Source: Candidimonas nitroreducens (GTDB lineage Bacteria; Pseudomonadota; Gammaproteobacteria; Burkholderiales; Burkholderiaceae_B). Taken from it: a DNA stretch of 64,000 bases. Within the stretch, counting starts at the first letter, position 1; every line of letters begins with the position of its first letter. The position numbers were made by a program, and so were the translations under genes. The stretch is from contig NZ_NJIH01000019.1 of assembly GCF_002209565.1 (NCBI RefSeq), positions 1 through 64,000 on the forward strand, in the 5' to 3' direction. Shown here piece after piece: positions 33,475 to 42,275 of the stretch. Under the pieces are notes generated by a model. That model saw only the letters and a program-made list of their open reading frames with translations, was not told the origin of the DNA and made no database searches.

Positions 33475-34704
33475 TCAGATGACACCGCCCGCCCTGAGGG
33501 CGTCGATGCGTTCCCGGGTGTAGCCCAGGCCTTCCAATACGGCTTCGGATTGCTGCCCCAGCAAGGGTGGCGGCGCCCCATAGACTATCGGGTTGTTGCG
33601 GAACTTGATCGGGCATCCCACCTGCGGAACCTCGCCTCCGAGCGGATGGGGCAGGTTCATCAGCATGCCGCGATGCAATAGCTGCGGCTCTTTGAACACC
33701 TCGGCGATATTGTTGATGGGGCCGCAGGGCACGCCCGCCTTGTCCAGTTCGGCCACCAGCTCGTCGCGCCGGCGGGCCCGGAACTCGCCGCGCAGCTCGG
33801 CGGTCAGCGCCTCGACGTTGCGCGCCCGATTGACGTTCAGGGCGTAGCGCTCGTCGGTGGCCAGCTCGGGGCGGCCCAGCACCTTGCACAGCTTGCCGAA
33901 CTGGCCGTCGTTGCCCACCGCCAGGATCACGTCGCCGTCGGCGCAGGCATAGACATCCTGCGGCTGTATGTTCGGGTGCGCATTGCCGCGCCGCTTGGGC
34001 GTGTTGCCCGAGACCAGGTAATTCATGGCCTGGTTCGACAGCATGGCCGCCTGCACGTCCAGCATGCCGATGTCGATATATTCGCCTTCGCCGCTGTGGT
34101 CGCGGCGAGCCACGGCGGCAAGCAGTGCCACCGTGGTGTACATGCCCGTCATCAGGTCGACGATGGGCACGCCCACCTTCTGGGGCCCGCCGCCCGGCTT
34201 GTCGTCGCGCTCGCCGGTGATGCTCATGAGCCCGCCCATGGCCTGGATCAGGAAATCGTAGGCGGCCTGATCCTTGCGCGGGCCGGTCTGCCCGAAGCCG
34301 GTCACCGAGCAATAGATCAGGCGCGGATTGATCTTCTTCAGGCTTTCATAGTCCAGCCCATAGCGGGCCAGCGCGCCCACCTTGAAATTCTCCAGCACGA
34401 TGTCGCAATCGGCGGCGAGCTCGCGCACGATCTGCTGGCCCTCGGGTTTGTCCAGCGCGACGGTGATCGACTGCTTGCCGCGGTTGACGGAAAGGTAATA
34501 GCCGGCTTCCGTGGTGTTGGCGCCGTCGGAGCCCTTCAGGAAAGGCGGCCCCCAGGCGCGCGTATCGTCGCCCGCGCCGGGGCGTTCGACCTTGATCACC
34601 TCGGCTCCCATGTCGGCAAGCAGTTGCGTGCACCAGGGCGCAGCCATGATGCGGCCCAGGTCGAGAATGCGCAGATGCGACAAAGGCCCTTTTCTTTCAC
34701 TCAT
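33475..34704 (-). CDS. Family III (CaiB/BaiF) CoA-transferase
   Basis: A 409-aa family III CoA-transferase, which moves CoA between carboxylic acids by an acyl-aspartyl intermediate. Visible are HLRILDLGRIMAAPWCTQLL at the start, KVERPGAGDDTR, ENFKVGALARYGLDY, and GEYIDIGMLDVQ, whose second Asp aligns by eye with the catalytic Asp169 of formyl-CoA transferase. It is the first gene of an operon with the enoyl-CoA hydratase and UTRA-GntR genes, divergent from Bug and MaoC genes. Confidence 0.9.
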   Translation of the reverse strand: MSERKGPLSHLRILDLGRIMAAPWCTQLLADMGAEVIKVERPGAGDDTRAWGPPFLKGSDGANTTEAGYYLSVNRGKQSITVALDKPEGQQIVRELAADCDIVLENFKVGALARYGLDYESLKKINPRLIYCSVTGFGQTGPRKDQAAYDFLIQAMGGLMSITGERDDKPGGGPQKVGVPIVDLMTGMYTTVALLAAVARRDHSGEGEYIDIGMLDVQAAMLSNQAMNYLVSGNTPKRRGNAHPNIQPQDVYACADGDVILAVGNDGQFGKLCKVLGRPELATDERYALNVNRARNVEALTAELRGEFRARRRDELVAELDKAGVPCGPINNIAEVFKEPQLLHRGMLMNLPHPLGGEVPQVGCPIKFRNNPIVYGAPPPLLGQQSEAVLEGLGYTRERIDALRAGGVI

Positions 34705-34806
34705 TCATTTCTCCGCGTAGCGATCCATAGTACCGGCCGGCCCCAAAAACCGCCCGATGCACGGCACGGCTCGCCCATTCTTTCATGAGCCGCCAGTATA
34801 GCCCAT

Positions 34807-34832
34807 ATAGGTCAATAACACGACCTATTGAC
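34807..34832. promoter_or_regulatory. Two interlocked perfect palindromes (operator)
   Basis: ATAGGTC (34807-34813) pairs with GACCTAT (34822-34828), and GTCAATA (34811-34817) pairs with TATTGAC (34826-34832). Both have 7-bp arms and 8-bp gaps and overlap each other. A further half site, TGACCTA, is at 34846-34852. The site lies between the CoA-transferase operon and the divergent Bug gene and overlaps the -35 box of the latter. Confidence 0.65.
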
Positions 34833-34856
34833 ATAAAAAGCGGGCTGACCTAGCAT
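34828..34856 (+). promoter_or_regulatory. Sigma-70-type promoter of the Bug/MaoC unit
   Basis: TTGACA at 34828-34833 matches the -35 consensus exactly. After a 17-bp spacer, TAGCAT at 34851-34856 matches four of six -10 positions. It is about 92 bp upstream of the Bug ATG at 34949. Palindromes overlap the -35 box and a half site overlaps the -10 box, so a bound repressor would exclude polymerase. Confidence 0.65.
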
Positions 34857-34948
34857 AAACGTAACCCGCAACCCGCCGCGGCGCGCGGCGGGTTGCCGCC
34901 ACGATTTCCGAACCTCACCGCAACACTTACCAACCGCAAAGGCCTGCC

Positions 34949-35977
34949 ATGACCTCCGTGACCCAAACAACAAAAGCCCTCGCCCCCGTCGATCGCAACC
35001 GGCGGCGCCTGCTGCAATATACCTGCGGCGCCGCAGCCGTGCTGGCACTGCCCAGCGGCGCGTATGCCGACGACTATCCGAGCCGGCCCGTCAGGCTGGT
35101 CGTGCCCTTTCCCGCGGGCGGCTCCTCCGACACCGCGGCCCGCATCGTCGCCAAAGGCCTGACCCAAACCCTGAAGCAGTCGTTCGTCGTCGAGAATCGC
35201 TCGGGCGCGGCCGGCACCATCGGCGTGGCCAGCGTCATCCGGGCCTCGCACGACGGCTATACGCTGGGCGAAGGCCCCGTGGGGGCCACCATCATCGCCA
35301 AGCTCATCGGCCTGCCGGTGCCCTACAACCCCGTCAAGGACATCGTTCCCATCGCCAATATGGGTTCGCTGCCCCTGGTATTCGCCGTCAAGGGATCCCT
35401 GCCGGTGAAGACCCTGGCCGACCTGGTCGCACTGGCCAAGTCCAAGCCGGGCAAGCTGTCGTACGGCACCTCGGGAGCCGGCACGCCGGGCCATCTGGTA
35501 TTCGAATACTTCAAGAAACTGACCGGCATCGACGTCACCCACGTACCGTACAAGGGCGACGCCCCGCTGACCACCGACCTGCTCGGCGGGCAGCTCGAAA
35601 TCGGCATCCTGACCGGGCCGGCCGCGGTAGCCCAGGCCAAGGGCGGCAAGCTGAAGTACCTGGCGGTCACCAGCCAGGCCCGCTACCCGCAACTGCCCGA
35701 CATCCCGACCCTGATCGAATCGGGCTATCACGATTTCAGCATCGAGATCTGGAACCTGCTCATCGCGCCCCCGGGCACGCCGGAGAAAATCCTGGAAATT
35801 CTCAACTCGGCCGCGAACAAGGTTCTGGAACAGGAAGACACCAAGGCGGCGCTGCGGGCGCAAGGCTATCTGCCCCCCACCCCCATGTCTCCCGCCCAGG
35901 TCAAGCAATTCGTCGCCCGCGACCGGGCCTTGTGGGAGACCATCGTCAAGACCACCGGCGTGCACATCGGCAGCTGA
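34949..35977 (+). CDS. Bug-type periplasmic receptor, possibly Tat-exported
   Basis: A 342-aa receptor with a long leader containing NRRRLLQYTCGAAA before the hydrophobic stretch, similar to a twin-arginine signal and ending at AYA. It continues with YPSRPVRLVVPFPAGGSSD and VPYKG. It is the first gene of a + strand unit with a MaoC hydratase 14 bp downstream, divergent from the CoA-transferase, enoyl-CoA hydratase and GntR genes. The two arms probably form one regulon for an acid degraded as a CoA ester. Confidence 0.92.
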   Translation: MTSVTQTTKALAPVDRNRRRLLQYTCGAAAVLALPSGAYADDYPSRPVRLVVPFPAGGSSDTAARIVAKGLTQTLKQSFVVENRSGAAGTIGVASVIRASHDGYTLGEGPVGATIIAKLIGLPVPYNPVKDIVPIANMGSLPLVFAVKGSLPVKTLADLVALAKSKPGKLSYGTSGAGTPGHLVFEYFKKLTGIDVTHVPYKGDAPLTTDLLGGQLEIGILTGPAAVAQAKGGKLKYLAVTSQARYPQLPDIPTLIESGYHDFSIEIWNLLIAPPGTPEKILEILNSAANKVLEQEDTKAALRAQGYLPPTPMSPAQVKQFVARDRALWETIVKTTGVHIGS

Positions 35978-35991
35978 CGCGAGGCCCCGAC

Positions 35992-36447
35992 ATGCTGGAA
36001 GTCGAAACCCCCCAAGACCTCGCCCGCCACGCCGGGAGCGCCCTGGGGACGAGCCGCTGGTTCACCATCACGCAGGAACACATCGACCAGTACGCCACAC
36101 TGACCGGCGACGATTTCTGGGTGCACGTCGACCAGGAGCGCGCCAGCCGCGAGATGCCGGGCGGCAAGACGATTGCCCATGGCTTCTTCGTCCTGTCGCT
36201 CATCCCTTTGCTGGCCCGCGATATTTTTCATATACAGCGGCGCGGCGTGGGGCTGAACTATGGCCTGAACCGGGTGCGCTACACGGCTCCGGTGCCGGTG
36301 GGCTCGCGGGTGCGCCTGCACCAGACGCTGCTGCGCGCCGAGCCAGCCAAGGGCGGCACCCTGTTCACCTTCGAAGACCGCTACGAAATCGAAGGACAGG
36401 AACGCCCGGCCCTGCTGGCCGAGATGCTGCTGCTGATCTACGACTGA
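35992..36447 (+). CDS. MaoC-like (R)-specific hydratase
   Basis: A 151-aa hot-dog-fold protein of the MaoC/(R)-specific enoyl-CoA hydratase group. The hydratase motif is YATLTGDDFWVHVDQERA, with catalytic Asp40 and His45, followed by IAHGFFVLSL. I start at the ATG at 35992 (MLEVETPQDL), because the upstream extension overlaps the Bug gene. It lies 14 bp after Bug and ends before a strong bidirectional terminator. It would hydrate a CoA-bound unsaturated acid in the same pathway as the divergent genes. Confidence 0.9.
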   Translation: MLEVETPQDLARHAGSALGTSRWFTITQEHIDQYATLTGDDFWVHVDQERASREMPGGKTIAHGFFVLSLIPLLARDIFHIQRRGVGLNYGLNRVRYTAPVPVGSRVRLHQTLLRAEPAKGGTLFTFEDRYEIEGQERPALLAEMLLLIYD

Positions 36448-36486
36448 AGCCCGGCGCGGCACCGCCGGGGAAAAACCGCCAGGTAC

Positions 36487-36539
36487 AAAAAGCCGCCGCG
36501 CCGAAGCAGGTATCGCGCAGCTAAGGCGCGGCGGCTTTT
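36487..36539. terminator. Bidirectional terminator between convergent genes
   Basis: AAAAAGCCGCCGCGCC at 36487-36502 pairs with GGCGCGGCGGCTTTT at 36525-36539. The stem is GC-rich and flanked by A-run and T-run, so it works on both strands. It separates the MaoC gene (+) from the Bug gene (-). Confidence 0.85.
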
Positions 36540-36568
36540 CGTGCCCGGCGGCTATGGCGGCGTAATCC

Positions 36569-37594
36569 CTACTGCGCCGTAATGTGCGCCTGGCGTATCA
36601 GGTCGCCCCACTTCTTGCCGTCCTTCTTGATGGCCTCGGTGAAGGCTTCGGGCGTGCTGTGCAAGGGCTCTATCCCGTACTGTTCCAGATAGGTTTTCAT
36701 TGCAGGCACCTTCATGACGGCCACGATTTCCTTGTTCAGATAATCGATGATCGGCTTGGGCGTGCCCGCCGGAGCCAGCACGCCCGACCATAGCGTCACG
36801 TCGAAATTCTCGAACCCGGGTGTTTCCGCAATGGCGGGGATGTCGGGCAGCGTGGGCAGCCGCTTGGCGGCGGTCACGCCCAGCGCGCGGGCCTTGCCGT
36901 TTTTCACGTAGGTGACGAAGTTGGAGACCGTGTCAAACATCATGGTGATGCGCCCCGCCAGGAAATCGCTGATCGCGGGCGCGGTGCCTTTGTACGGCAC
37001 GTGCAGGATGTCGACATGCGCAATGGACTTGAACAACTCTCCCGACAAGTGGCTGCTGCTGCCTATGCCCGAAGAGCTGAAAGTCAGCTTGCCCGGTTCT
37101 TTCTTTGCCAGCTGCGCCAATTCGGCCACCGAATGCGCCGGCACCGCCGGGTTGACGACCAGCATATTGGCCGTGACGTGCGTCAGCGCGATGGGCTCGA
37201 AACTCTTGACCGGATCGTAATTCAAGTGCTTGTACAGGCTGGGGTTGATGGTGAGCACGCCCATGGTGGAGTACAGCAGCGTGTAGCCGTCCGGCTTGGC
37301 GCGCGCCACGAAATCGGCGCCGATCGAACCCGCGGCGCCGGAACGGTTCTCGACCACCACGCTCTGGCCGATTTTCTCGGCCAGCTTCTGCGCCAGGCTG
37401 CGCGCCATGAGATCGGTGGCGCCGCCGGCCGGATAGGGTACGACGAGCTTGATGGGCTCGGCCGGGTATTTCCCCGCCGCCATGGCGGCGCCCGGCAACA
37501 AGGCGGCCAGGCCCAGGCATGCGGCCAGGCCGCACAAGCCGCGCCGCACGCGGCGCCTGCCAGGTTTCAGATCGGGTTGGGCATTGCATTGCAT
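36569..37594 (-). CDS. Bug-type periplasmic receptor ending the 36-43 kb operon
   Basis: A 341-aa receptor. The basic start (RRRVRRG) and hydrophobic leader end near AMAA, followed by YPAEPIKLVVPYPAGGATD and later VPYKG. AGAGGAG precedes the ATG. It is the last gene of the run GST, CMD, amidohydrolase, fused acyl-CoA dehydrogenase, CoA-transferase, Bug, but a 183-bp spacer with three tandem 13-mers separates it, so it may have its own promoter. Confidence 0.92.
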   Translation of the reverse strand: MQCNAQPDLKPGRRRVRRGLCGLAACLGLAALLPGAAMAAGKYPAEPIKLVVPYPAGGATDLMARSLAQKLAEKIGQSVVVENRSGAAGSIGADFVARAKPDGYTLLYSTMGVLTINPSLYKHLNYDPVKSFEPIALTHVTANMLVVNPAVPAHSVAELAQLAKKEPGKLTFSSSGIGSSSHLSGELFKSIAHVDILHVPYKGTAPAISDFLAGRITMMFDTVSNFVTYVKNGKARALGVTAAKRLPTLPDIPAIAETPGFENFDVTLWSGVLAPAGTPKPIIDYLNKEIVAVMKVPAMKTYLEQYGIEPLHSTPEAFTEAIKKDGKKWGDLIRQAHITAQ

Positions 37595-37652
37595 GGTCTA
37601 TCTCCTCTCTTTTGCGGCGCGCCCATCGGCGGGCTGCGTTCCACTGTAATGA

Positions 37653-37691
37653 ACTACTGTTGACGACTGCTGTTGATAACTGCTGTTGATA
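37653..37691. repeat. Three tandem 13-bp units
   Basis: ACTGCTGTTGATA occurs twice without a gap at 37666-37678 and 37679-37691. A diverged copy (ACTACTGTTGACG, three differences) precedes them at 37653-37665. The array lies 59 bp upstream of the Bug start at 37594 and could be a regulator-binding array or a simple expansion. Confidence 0.7.
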
Positions 37692-37777
37692 ACCGCTGGG
37701 GCGGCGTTCGGCCTATCGGCCAGCCGGGACGGGGACGGCAGGGGCGCCCGGCCCGGGCTGCGCCGCCGGCCGCCTTC

Positions 37778-38998
37778 TCAAATGATCTTCCGGGAGCGCA
37801 GGCCCTCGATGGCGGCGCCGTCCATGCCCAGCATCTCGGCCAGTATCTCGTCGGTATGCTCGCCCAATACCGGCGGCGGGCGATGGTAGCCGACCGGCGT
37901 CTCCGAGAGCTTCAAGGGGTTGGCGATCTGCGGGATGGTACCCACGGTCGGATGCTGCATGTGCACCAGCATCTGCCTGTGCTGCAATTGCGGATCGTCG
38001 AAAACCTGGCTCATGTCGTTGATCGGCCCGCAAGGCACGTTCATGGCGTCGAGCCGTTCCTGCCAGTAGCGCACCGGCTGCGTCTTGATGGCCGCGGCCA
38101 GCATCGGCACCAGCTCTTTCTGATTGCGCGCCCGCAGGCGGTTCAAGGTGAAGCGCGGGTCATCGGCCAGTTCCGGCATGCCCAGCAACTGCACCAGTTG
38201 CCGGAACTGGCTGTCGTTGCCCACGGCTATCATCAGGTAGCCGTCGCTGCACTCGAAGCCCTGGTACGGGCAGGTGATGGGCGAAGCGGTTCCCATGCGC
38301 TGCGGCACCTGCCCCGAAACCAGATAGTTCATGGCAATGTGCGAGATAGCCGCGAACTGCGCGTCCAACAAGGCAATGTCTATGTATTGGCCCTCGCCGG
38401 ATTCATGATCCCTGTGGTTCAAGGCCGCCAGGATGCCGATCACGGCATAGAAGCCGGCGGTCAGGTCGGACACGGCATAACCCACTTTCTGCGGCCCGCC
38501 GCCCGGCTCGTCCGGCGCATTGCCGGTCAGGCTCATCAGGCCGCTCATCGACTGGAAGATCGGGTCGTAGCCGGGGCGGTGGCTGTACGGGCCGCTTTGG
38601 CCGAAGCCGGTGATGGAGCAATAGACCAGGCGGGGATTGACCTGTTTCAGCGACTCGTAGTCCAGCCCGTAGCGGGCCAGGTCGCCGCTCTTGAAGTTCT
38701 CGATCAGCACATCGCAATTGCGCGCCAGGCTGCGTATCAGTTCCTGGCCTTCCGGGGCGGACACATTAACGGTAATCGAGCGCTTGCCCCGGTTCATGGC
38801 CAGAAAAGAAGAGGTCTCGGCCGTCTCGTTGCCCGCCGCGTCGCGGGCCCGATAGCCCTGCTGGCGCACATCGTCGCCGCGCCCCGGACGTTCCACCTTG
38901 ATCACGTCGGCGCCCAGGTCGGCCAGCATCTGGCCGGCCCATGGGCCCGAGAACACCCGGCTCAGGTCTAGTACTCGTATATGCGAAAGGCACTGCAT
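37778..38998 (-). CDS. Family III (CaiB/BaiF) CoA-transferase
   Basis: A 406-aa CoA-transferase. I start at the ATG at 38998 (MQCLSHIRVLDLSR); an upstream extension would overlap the acyl-CoA dehydrogenase gene in a basic, non-protein-like frame. KVERPGRGDDVR, ENFKSGDLARYGLDY and GQYIDIALLDAQ (second Asp at the catalytic place) are visible. It lies 22 bp after the fused acyl-CoA dehydrogenase gene, so it probably provides its acyl-CoA substrate. Confidence 0.9.
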   Translation of the reverse strand: MQCLSHIRVLDLSRVFSGPWAGQMLADLGADVIKVERPGRGDDVRQQGYRARDAAGNETAETSSFLAMNRGKRSITVNVSAPEGQELIRSLARNCDVLIENFKSGDLARYGLDYESLKQVNPRLVYCSITGFGQSGPYSHRPGYDPIFQSMSGLMSLTGNAPDEPGGGPQKVGYAVSDLTAGFYAVIGILAALNHRDHESGEGQYIDIALLDAQFAAISHIAMNYLVSGQVPQRMGTASPITCPYQGFECSDGYLMIAVGNDSQFRQLVQLLGMPELADDPRFTLNRLRARNQKELVPMLAAAIKTQPVRYWQERLDAMNVPCGPINDMSQVFDDPQLQHRQMLVHMQHPTVGTIPQIANPLKLSETPVGYHRPPPVLGEHTDEILAEMLGMDGAAIEGLRSRKII

Positions 38999-39020
38999 GC
39001 TGCATGACTCCGGATAAAAA

Positions 39021-41369
39021 TCAGACTGGCAGGCCAAGCACGGCCTTGGCCAGGATGTTGCGCTGGATTTCGTTGGTGCCGCTGAAGATCTTCGCCGCCG
39101 CGGCGTTGAACAAGGGCATCTGCACGTTTTCGACGGCCACCGGCTCGGCCTGCGCCCCCGCAGCGGCAAAGTATGCGTTGCCGATCGTGCCGGCCTGTTC
39201 GCGCGCGGCGTCGAGCAGCAGCAGGGATATGCGTTCGTGCGTCTCGGTAGCCCAGATCTTCAGCAGGGACACATCGGGCGGCAGAGGCTGGCCGCGCCGC
39301 ACCATGTCGGCGAACGCCGCATAGGCCGCGGACAGATCCGCCAGGTCGATATGCAGCTGCGCGTAGTCGGCGGCGAAGGCCGCGTCCTCGAACAGGCCCT
39401 GGCATTCGGCGATCTTGTCGACCATGCCCAGGGTATTGCGGGAATGCTTGGGGCTGCCGCTGAACAGGCGCTCCAGGCCCAGCAGCGCCTTGGAGATGGT
39501 CCAGCCCTGGTTCAGTTCGCCGACCAGATTCTCGCGCGGCACCCGCACGTTTTCGAAGAACACCTCGCAGTACTCCTCGTCGCCGGCGATGGTGCGGATC
39601 GGCCGCACCTGGACGCCGGGCGAGGCCAGGTCGACCAGCAGGAAGCTGATGCCGGCCTGTTTCTTGACGGTCTTGTCGGTGCGCACCAGCATGAACATGT
39701 GCGTGGCGTCCTGCGCCAGCGTCGACCACGTCTTCTGGCCGTTGACGACGAAATGCTCGCCGTCGGCCACCGCCTCGCAGCGCAGCGACGCCAGGTCGGA
39801 ACCCGCGCCCGGCTCGGAATACCCCTGCGCCCAGACATGCTCGCCCGACAAGATGCGCGGCAGGTACCTGGCCTGCTGCTCGGGCGTGCCGAAGCGCAGC
39901 AGTATCGGCCCCAACATGACCAGCCCCTGGTCGGGCGGGCGCCCGACCCCGTAGCGCTCCTGCTCTTCGATATAGGCGATCATCTTGGTCGGAGACAAGG
40001 CCATGCCGCCGTGCTCCTTCGGCCAGGCGGGCGCGATCCACTTCTGCCGCGACAGCGTCTGGTACCAGCCCTTGATCTCGTGCCAGTGCAGGCGCGCGGT
40101 CTTGTGGCGCAGGTGCTCGGGGTAGTGCTTGCGGAAGAAGGCGCGCAGCATGCCGCGGAACTGCGCCTCGGGCATGGCTTCCCAGTCGGCATCCTGCGGG
40201 AATTCCGTCCAGGCATCGGCATCGCCGGCCGCCGTCTCGGTTGCCGCGGCAGTGCCGCGCAGACTCGAAAAATAGCGCTGCCGGTGCCCACGCGCATTGC
40301 CCAGCTCGGCGCACAGGCATAGCGCTCTTTTCAGCCCCAGGCCGACGTCGGATTCGTCCGAATAGCCCATGCCGCCGTGCATCTGCACCGCCAGGCGCGT
40401 GACCAGGCCGGCCGCCGCTTCGGCGCGCACCTTCAGGCGGCTCGCCTGAGGCGCCAGCTGGCGCTCGTCCGCCTCGATCGCATCCAGCGCCTGCTGCAAT
40501 GCGTAGTCGAGCAACTGGATCTGCATATAGCCATCGACCATGCGATGCTGCAGGCTCTGGAAACTGCCTATGGGCTTGCCGAACTGCACCCGCACTTTCA
40601 GATAGTCCAGCGTCATGTCGAAGACCCGGCGCGCAACGCCCAGCAGCTGGGCGGCCTGCGCGACGCGCGCCCGATCCAGCGCCGCGGCCAGCAGGCCGGG
40701 CACATCGGCCCCCTGTGCCAGCACGTTTTCGGCCGGAACCGGGTATCCGCTGATGCGCAGCGTTCCCGCATCGGCCCCGTCGATGCGGCGCTGGACTTCG
40801 ACGGCCACTTCCGGCGCCCGCGCCGGCACCCATGCAAGCACGGGGTGGCCTTGCGTACCGGCCAGCGCCAGCCAGCCGTCGGCGCCGGCTAAAGGCGCCA
40901 CCGCAACGTAACTGCGGTCTATGGTCAGCGGCGTGCCGGGCGCGGCGCCCGCGGCGGCCAGCTCGGGCTCGAGCTGGCCCAGCCGCGCCTGCCAGGCGAT
41001 GCCGGGCACGACGGAGCCATCGGCCAGGCCGCGCAGCAGCTGGCCGCGCAACTCGCTTTCGGGCAGGCTGCCCAGCAGGGTCGCCGCCTGCACCGCCACG
41101 GAAATGAAAGGCTCGGCCACGAACGAGCGCCCCATTTCCTCGGACATGGCGGCCGCTACGCGCAGGCCCAGGCCCAGGCCATCGCATTCCGGCGGCACAC
41201 ATGCCGCCAGCCAGCCGGCCTGCGCCACGCCTTGCCAGAAGCCGCGATCCAGGCCGCCGCCGGCCACGACCTGCGCGCGTATGCGCCGGCCCTGGTCGTC
41301 CCTGCCGAGGAAATCCCGTACGCTGTCCCGCAGCAGCTCGAGATCACTTTGATCAAACGCCATTTTCAT
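39021..41369 (-). CDS. Fused double acyl-CoA dehydrogenase (two ACAD modules)
   Basis: A 782-aa protein made of two acyl-CoA dehydrogenase modules. The N-terminal half (about 1-375) contains QFGKPIGSFQSLQHRMVDGY and QMHGGMGYSDE. The C-terminal half (about 400-782) contains YSEPGAGSDLASLR, NGQKTWSTLAQDA and IFSGTNEIQRNILAK. In the second half the usual catalytic position (EGT) reads SGT, but Glu633 (GLERLF) lies where isovaleryl-type enzymes keep their base. Such fusions are known from actinobacterial steroid enzymes of the FadE34 type that replace alpha2beta2 dehydrogenases. This suggests a bulky or branched acyl-CoA. Confidence 0.88.
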   Translation of the reverse strand: MKMAFDQSDLELLRDSVRDFLGRDDQGRRIRAQVVAGGGLDRGFWQGVAQAGWLAACVPPECDGLGLGLRVAAAMSEEMGRSFVAEPFISVAVQAATLLGSLPESELRGQLLRGLADGSVVPGIAWQARLGQLEPELAAAGAAPGTPLTIDRSYVAVAPLAGADGWLALAGTQGHPVLAWVPARAPEVAVEVQRRIDGADAGTLRISGYPVPAENVLAQGADVPGLLAAALDRARVAQAAQLLGVARRVFDMTLDYLKVRVQFGKPIGSFQSLQHRMVDGYMQIQLLDYALQQALDAIEADERQLAPQASRLKVRAEAAAGLVTRLAVQMHGGMGYSDESDVGLGLKRALCLCAELGNARGHRQRYFSSLRGTAAATETAAGDADAWTEFPQDADWEAMPEAQFRGMLRAFFRKHYPEHLRHKTARLHWHEIKGWYQTLSRQKWIAPAWPKEHGGMALSPTKMIAYIEEQERYGVGRPPDQGLVMLGPILLRFGTPEQQARYLPRILSGEHVWAQGYSEPGAGSDLASLRCEAVADGEHFVVNGQKTWSTLAQDATHMFMLVRTDKTVKKQAGISFLLVDLASPGVQVRPIRTIAGDEEYCEVFFENVRVPRENLVGELNQGWTISKALLGLERLFSGSPKHSRNTLGMVDKIAECQGLFEDAAFAADYAQLHIDLADLSAAYAAFADMVRRGQPLPPDVSLLKIWATETHERISLLLLDAAREQAGTIGNAYFAAAGAQAEPVAVENVQMPLFNAAAAKIFSGTNEIQRNILAKAVLGLPV

Positions 41370-41375
41370 TCCCTT

Positions 41376-42275
41376 CTATGCTTTGAATCCATACAGCGCG
41401 GCCGGGTTGTCCACCCAGACCTTGTGCCGCGTCGGGTCGTCGCCGAACCAGCGCCAGGCCAGATCGATCAAGGCGGCCACGTCCGGCGCATCGGCCCCCA
41501 TGCGGACGTAGGGCCAGTCCGAGCCCCACAGCATTCTGTCGGGATTGGCCGCGAGCAGCGCATCGTGCAAGGGCCGCAGCTCGGCATAGTCCGGCGCATC
41601 GCGGGACACCCGGCACACCGACAGCTTCAGCCAGATGCGGCCGGCGCGCAGCAGCCGCAGCAGCAATTGCATCAGTGCGTCGTCCAGCCCCAATTGCGGC
41701 AACAGGCAGGCCATGTGATCCACCACCACCGGAATCCCGAGATCGGCCAGGCGCTCCAGATGCGTCAGATGGGTCTCGCGCGGGCCCCACACCTGCGCGT
41801 GCAGGCCGGCCTGCGCCATGACGGGAGCAAGCGGGGCGATGCTGTCGAAACCCACACTGCCCTGCAGCAGGCGGCCGGCCTTGTCCCTGGCCTCGACGAA
41901 ACGCAACCCGCGGATGCCGCCGGCATACAGGGCCTGCAGCGCCGCCGGCTCGGTTCCCGCCTCAGCCACGGCAATGCCGCGCAGGGCATCGGGCCGGCGT
42001 GCCACCGCCGCCAGCAGGGCCGAGGGATCCGTGCCGTACGGCGCGGGCTGCACCAGCACGCCGCGGCCCATGCCCACGGTGTCGAGCATTTCCAGGTAGC
42101 GCTCGGCCGGCGCGTCGGGCGCCGCATAGCTGGACGGATGGCGCAAGGGGTAGCGCTGGTAGGGGCCGAAGACATGGCAATGGGTATCGCAGCTGAATGC
42201 CGGCAAGTGGGCGCGCGGCACGCTCGGCATGCGCGGCGTCTCGAGCTGCTCGGGAATGATGGCTGGCGCGTTCAT
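41376..42275 (-). CDS. Amidohydrolase-superfamily lactonase (2-pyrone-4,6-dicarboxylate-hydrolase-like)
   Basis: A 299-aa TIM-barrel metal hydrolase of the amidohydrolase_2 group. FSCDTHCHVFGP holds the HxH (His32, His34), VDHMAC supplies a barrel His, and WGSDWPYVRMG carries the final Asp. This pattern resembles LigI-type lactonases. The stop lies 6 bp from the acyl-CoA dehydrogenase start, and the start overlaps the CMD gene by 4 bp (ATGA), so the operon is tightly coupled. The substrate is unknown. Confidence 0.85.
   Translation of the reverse strand: MNAPAIIPEQLETPRMPSVPRAHLPAFSCDTHCHVFGPYQRYPLRHPSSYAAPDAPAERYLEMLDTVGMGRGVLVQPAPYGTDPSALLAAVARRPDALRGIAVAEAGTEPAALQALYAGGIRGLRFVEARDKAGRLLQGSVGFDSIAPLAPVMAQAGLHAQVWGPRETHLTHLERLADLGIPVVVDHMACLLPQLGLDDALMQLLLRLLRAGRIWLKLSVCRVSRDAPDYAELRPLHDALLAANPDRMLWGSDWPYVRMGADAPDVAALIDLAWRWFGDDPTRHKVWVDNPAALYGFKA

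Noticed and set aside
38968-41202. A 744-codon minus-strand frame overlapping the fused acyl-CoA dehydrogenase
   Set aside because: It is the shifted frame of the real gene; it is Arg/Ala/Gly-rich and carries none of the ACAD motifs seen in the 39021-41369 frame.
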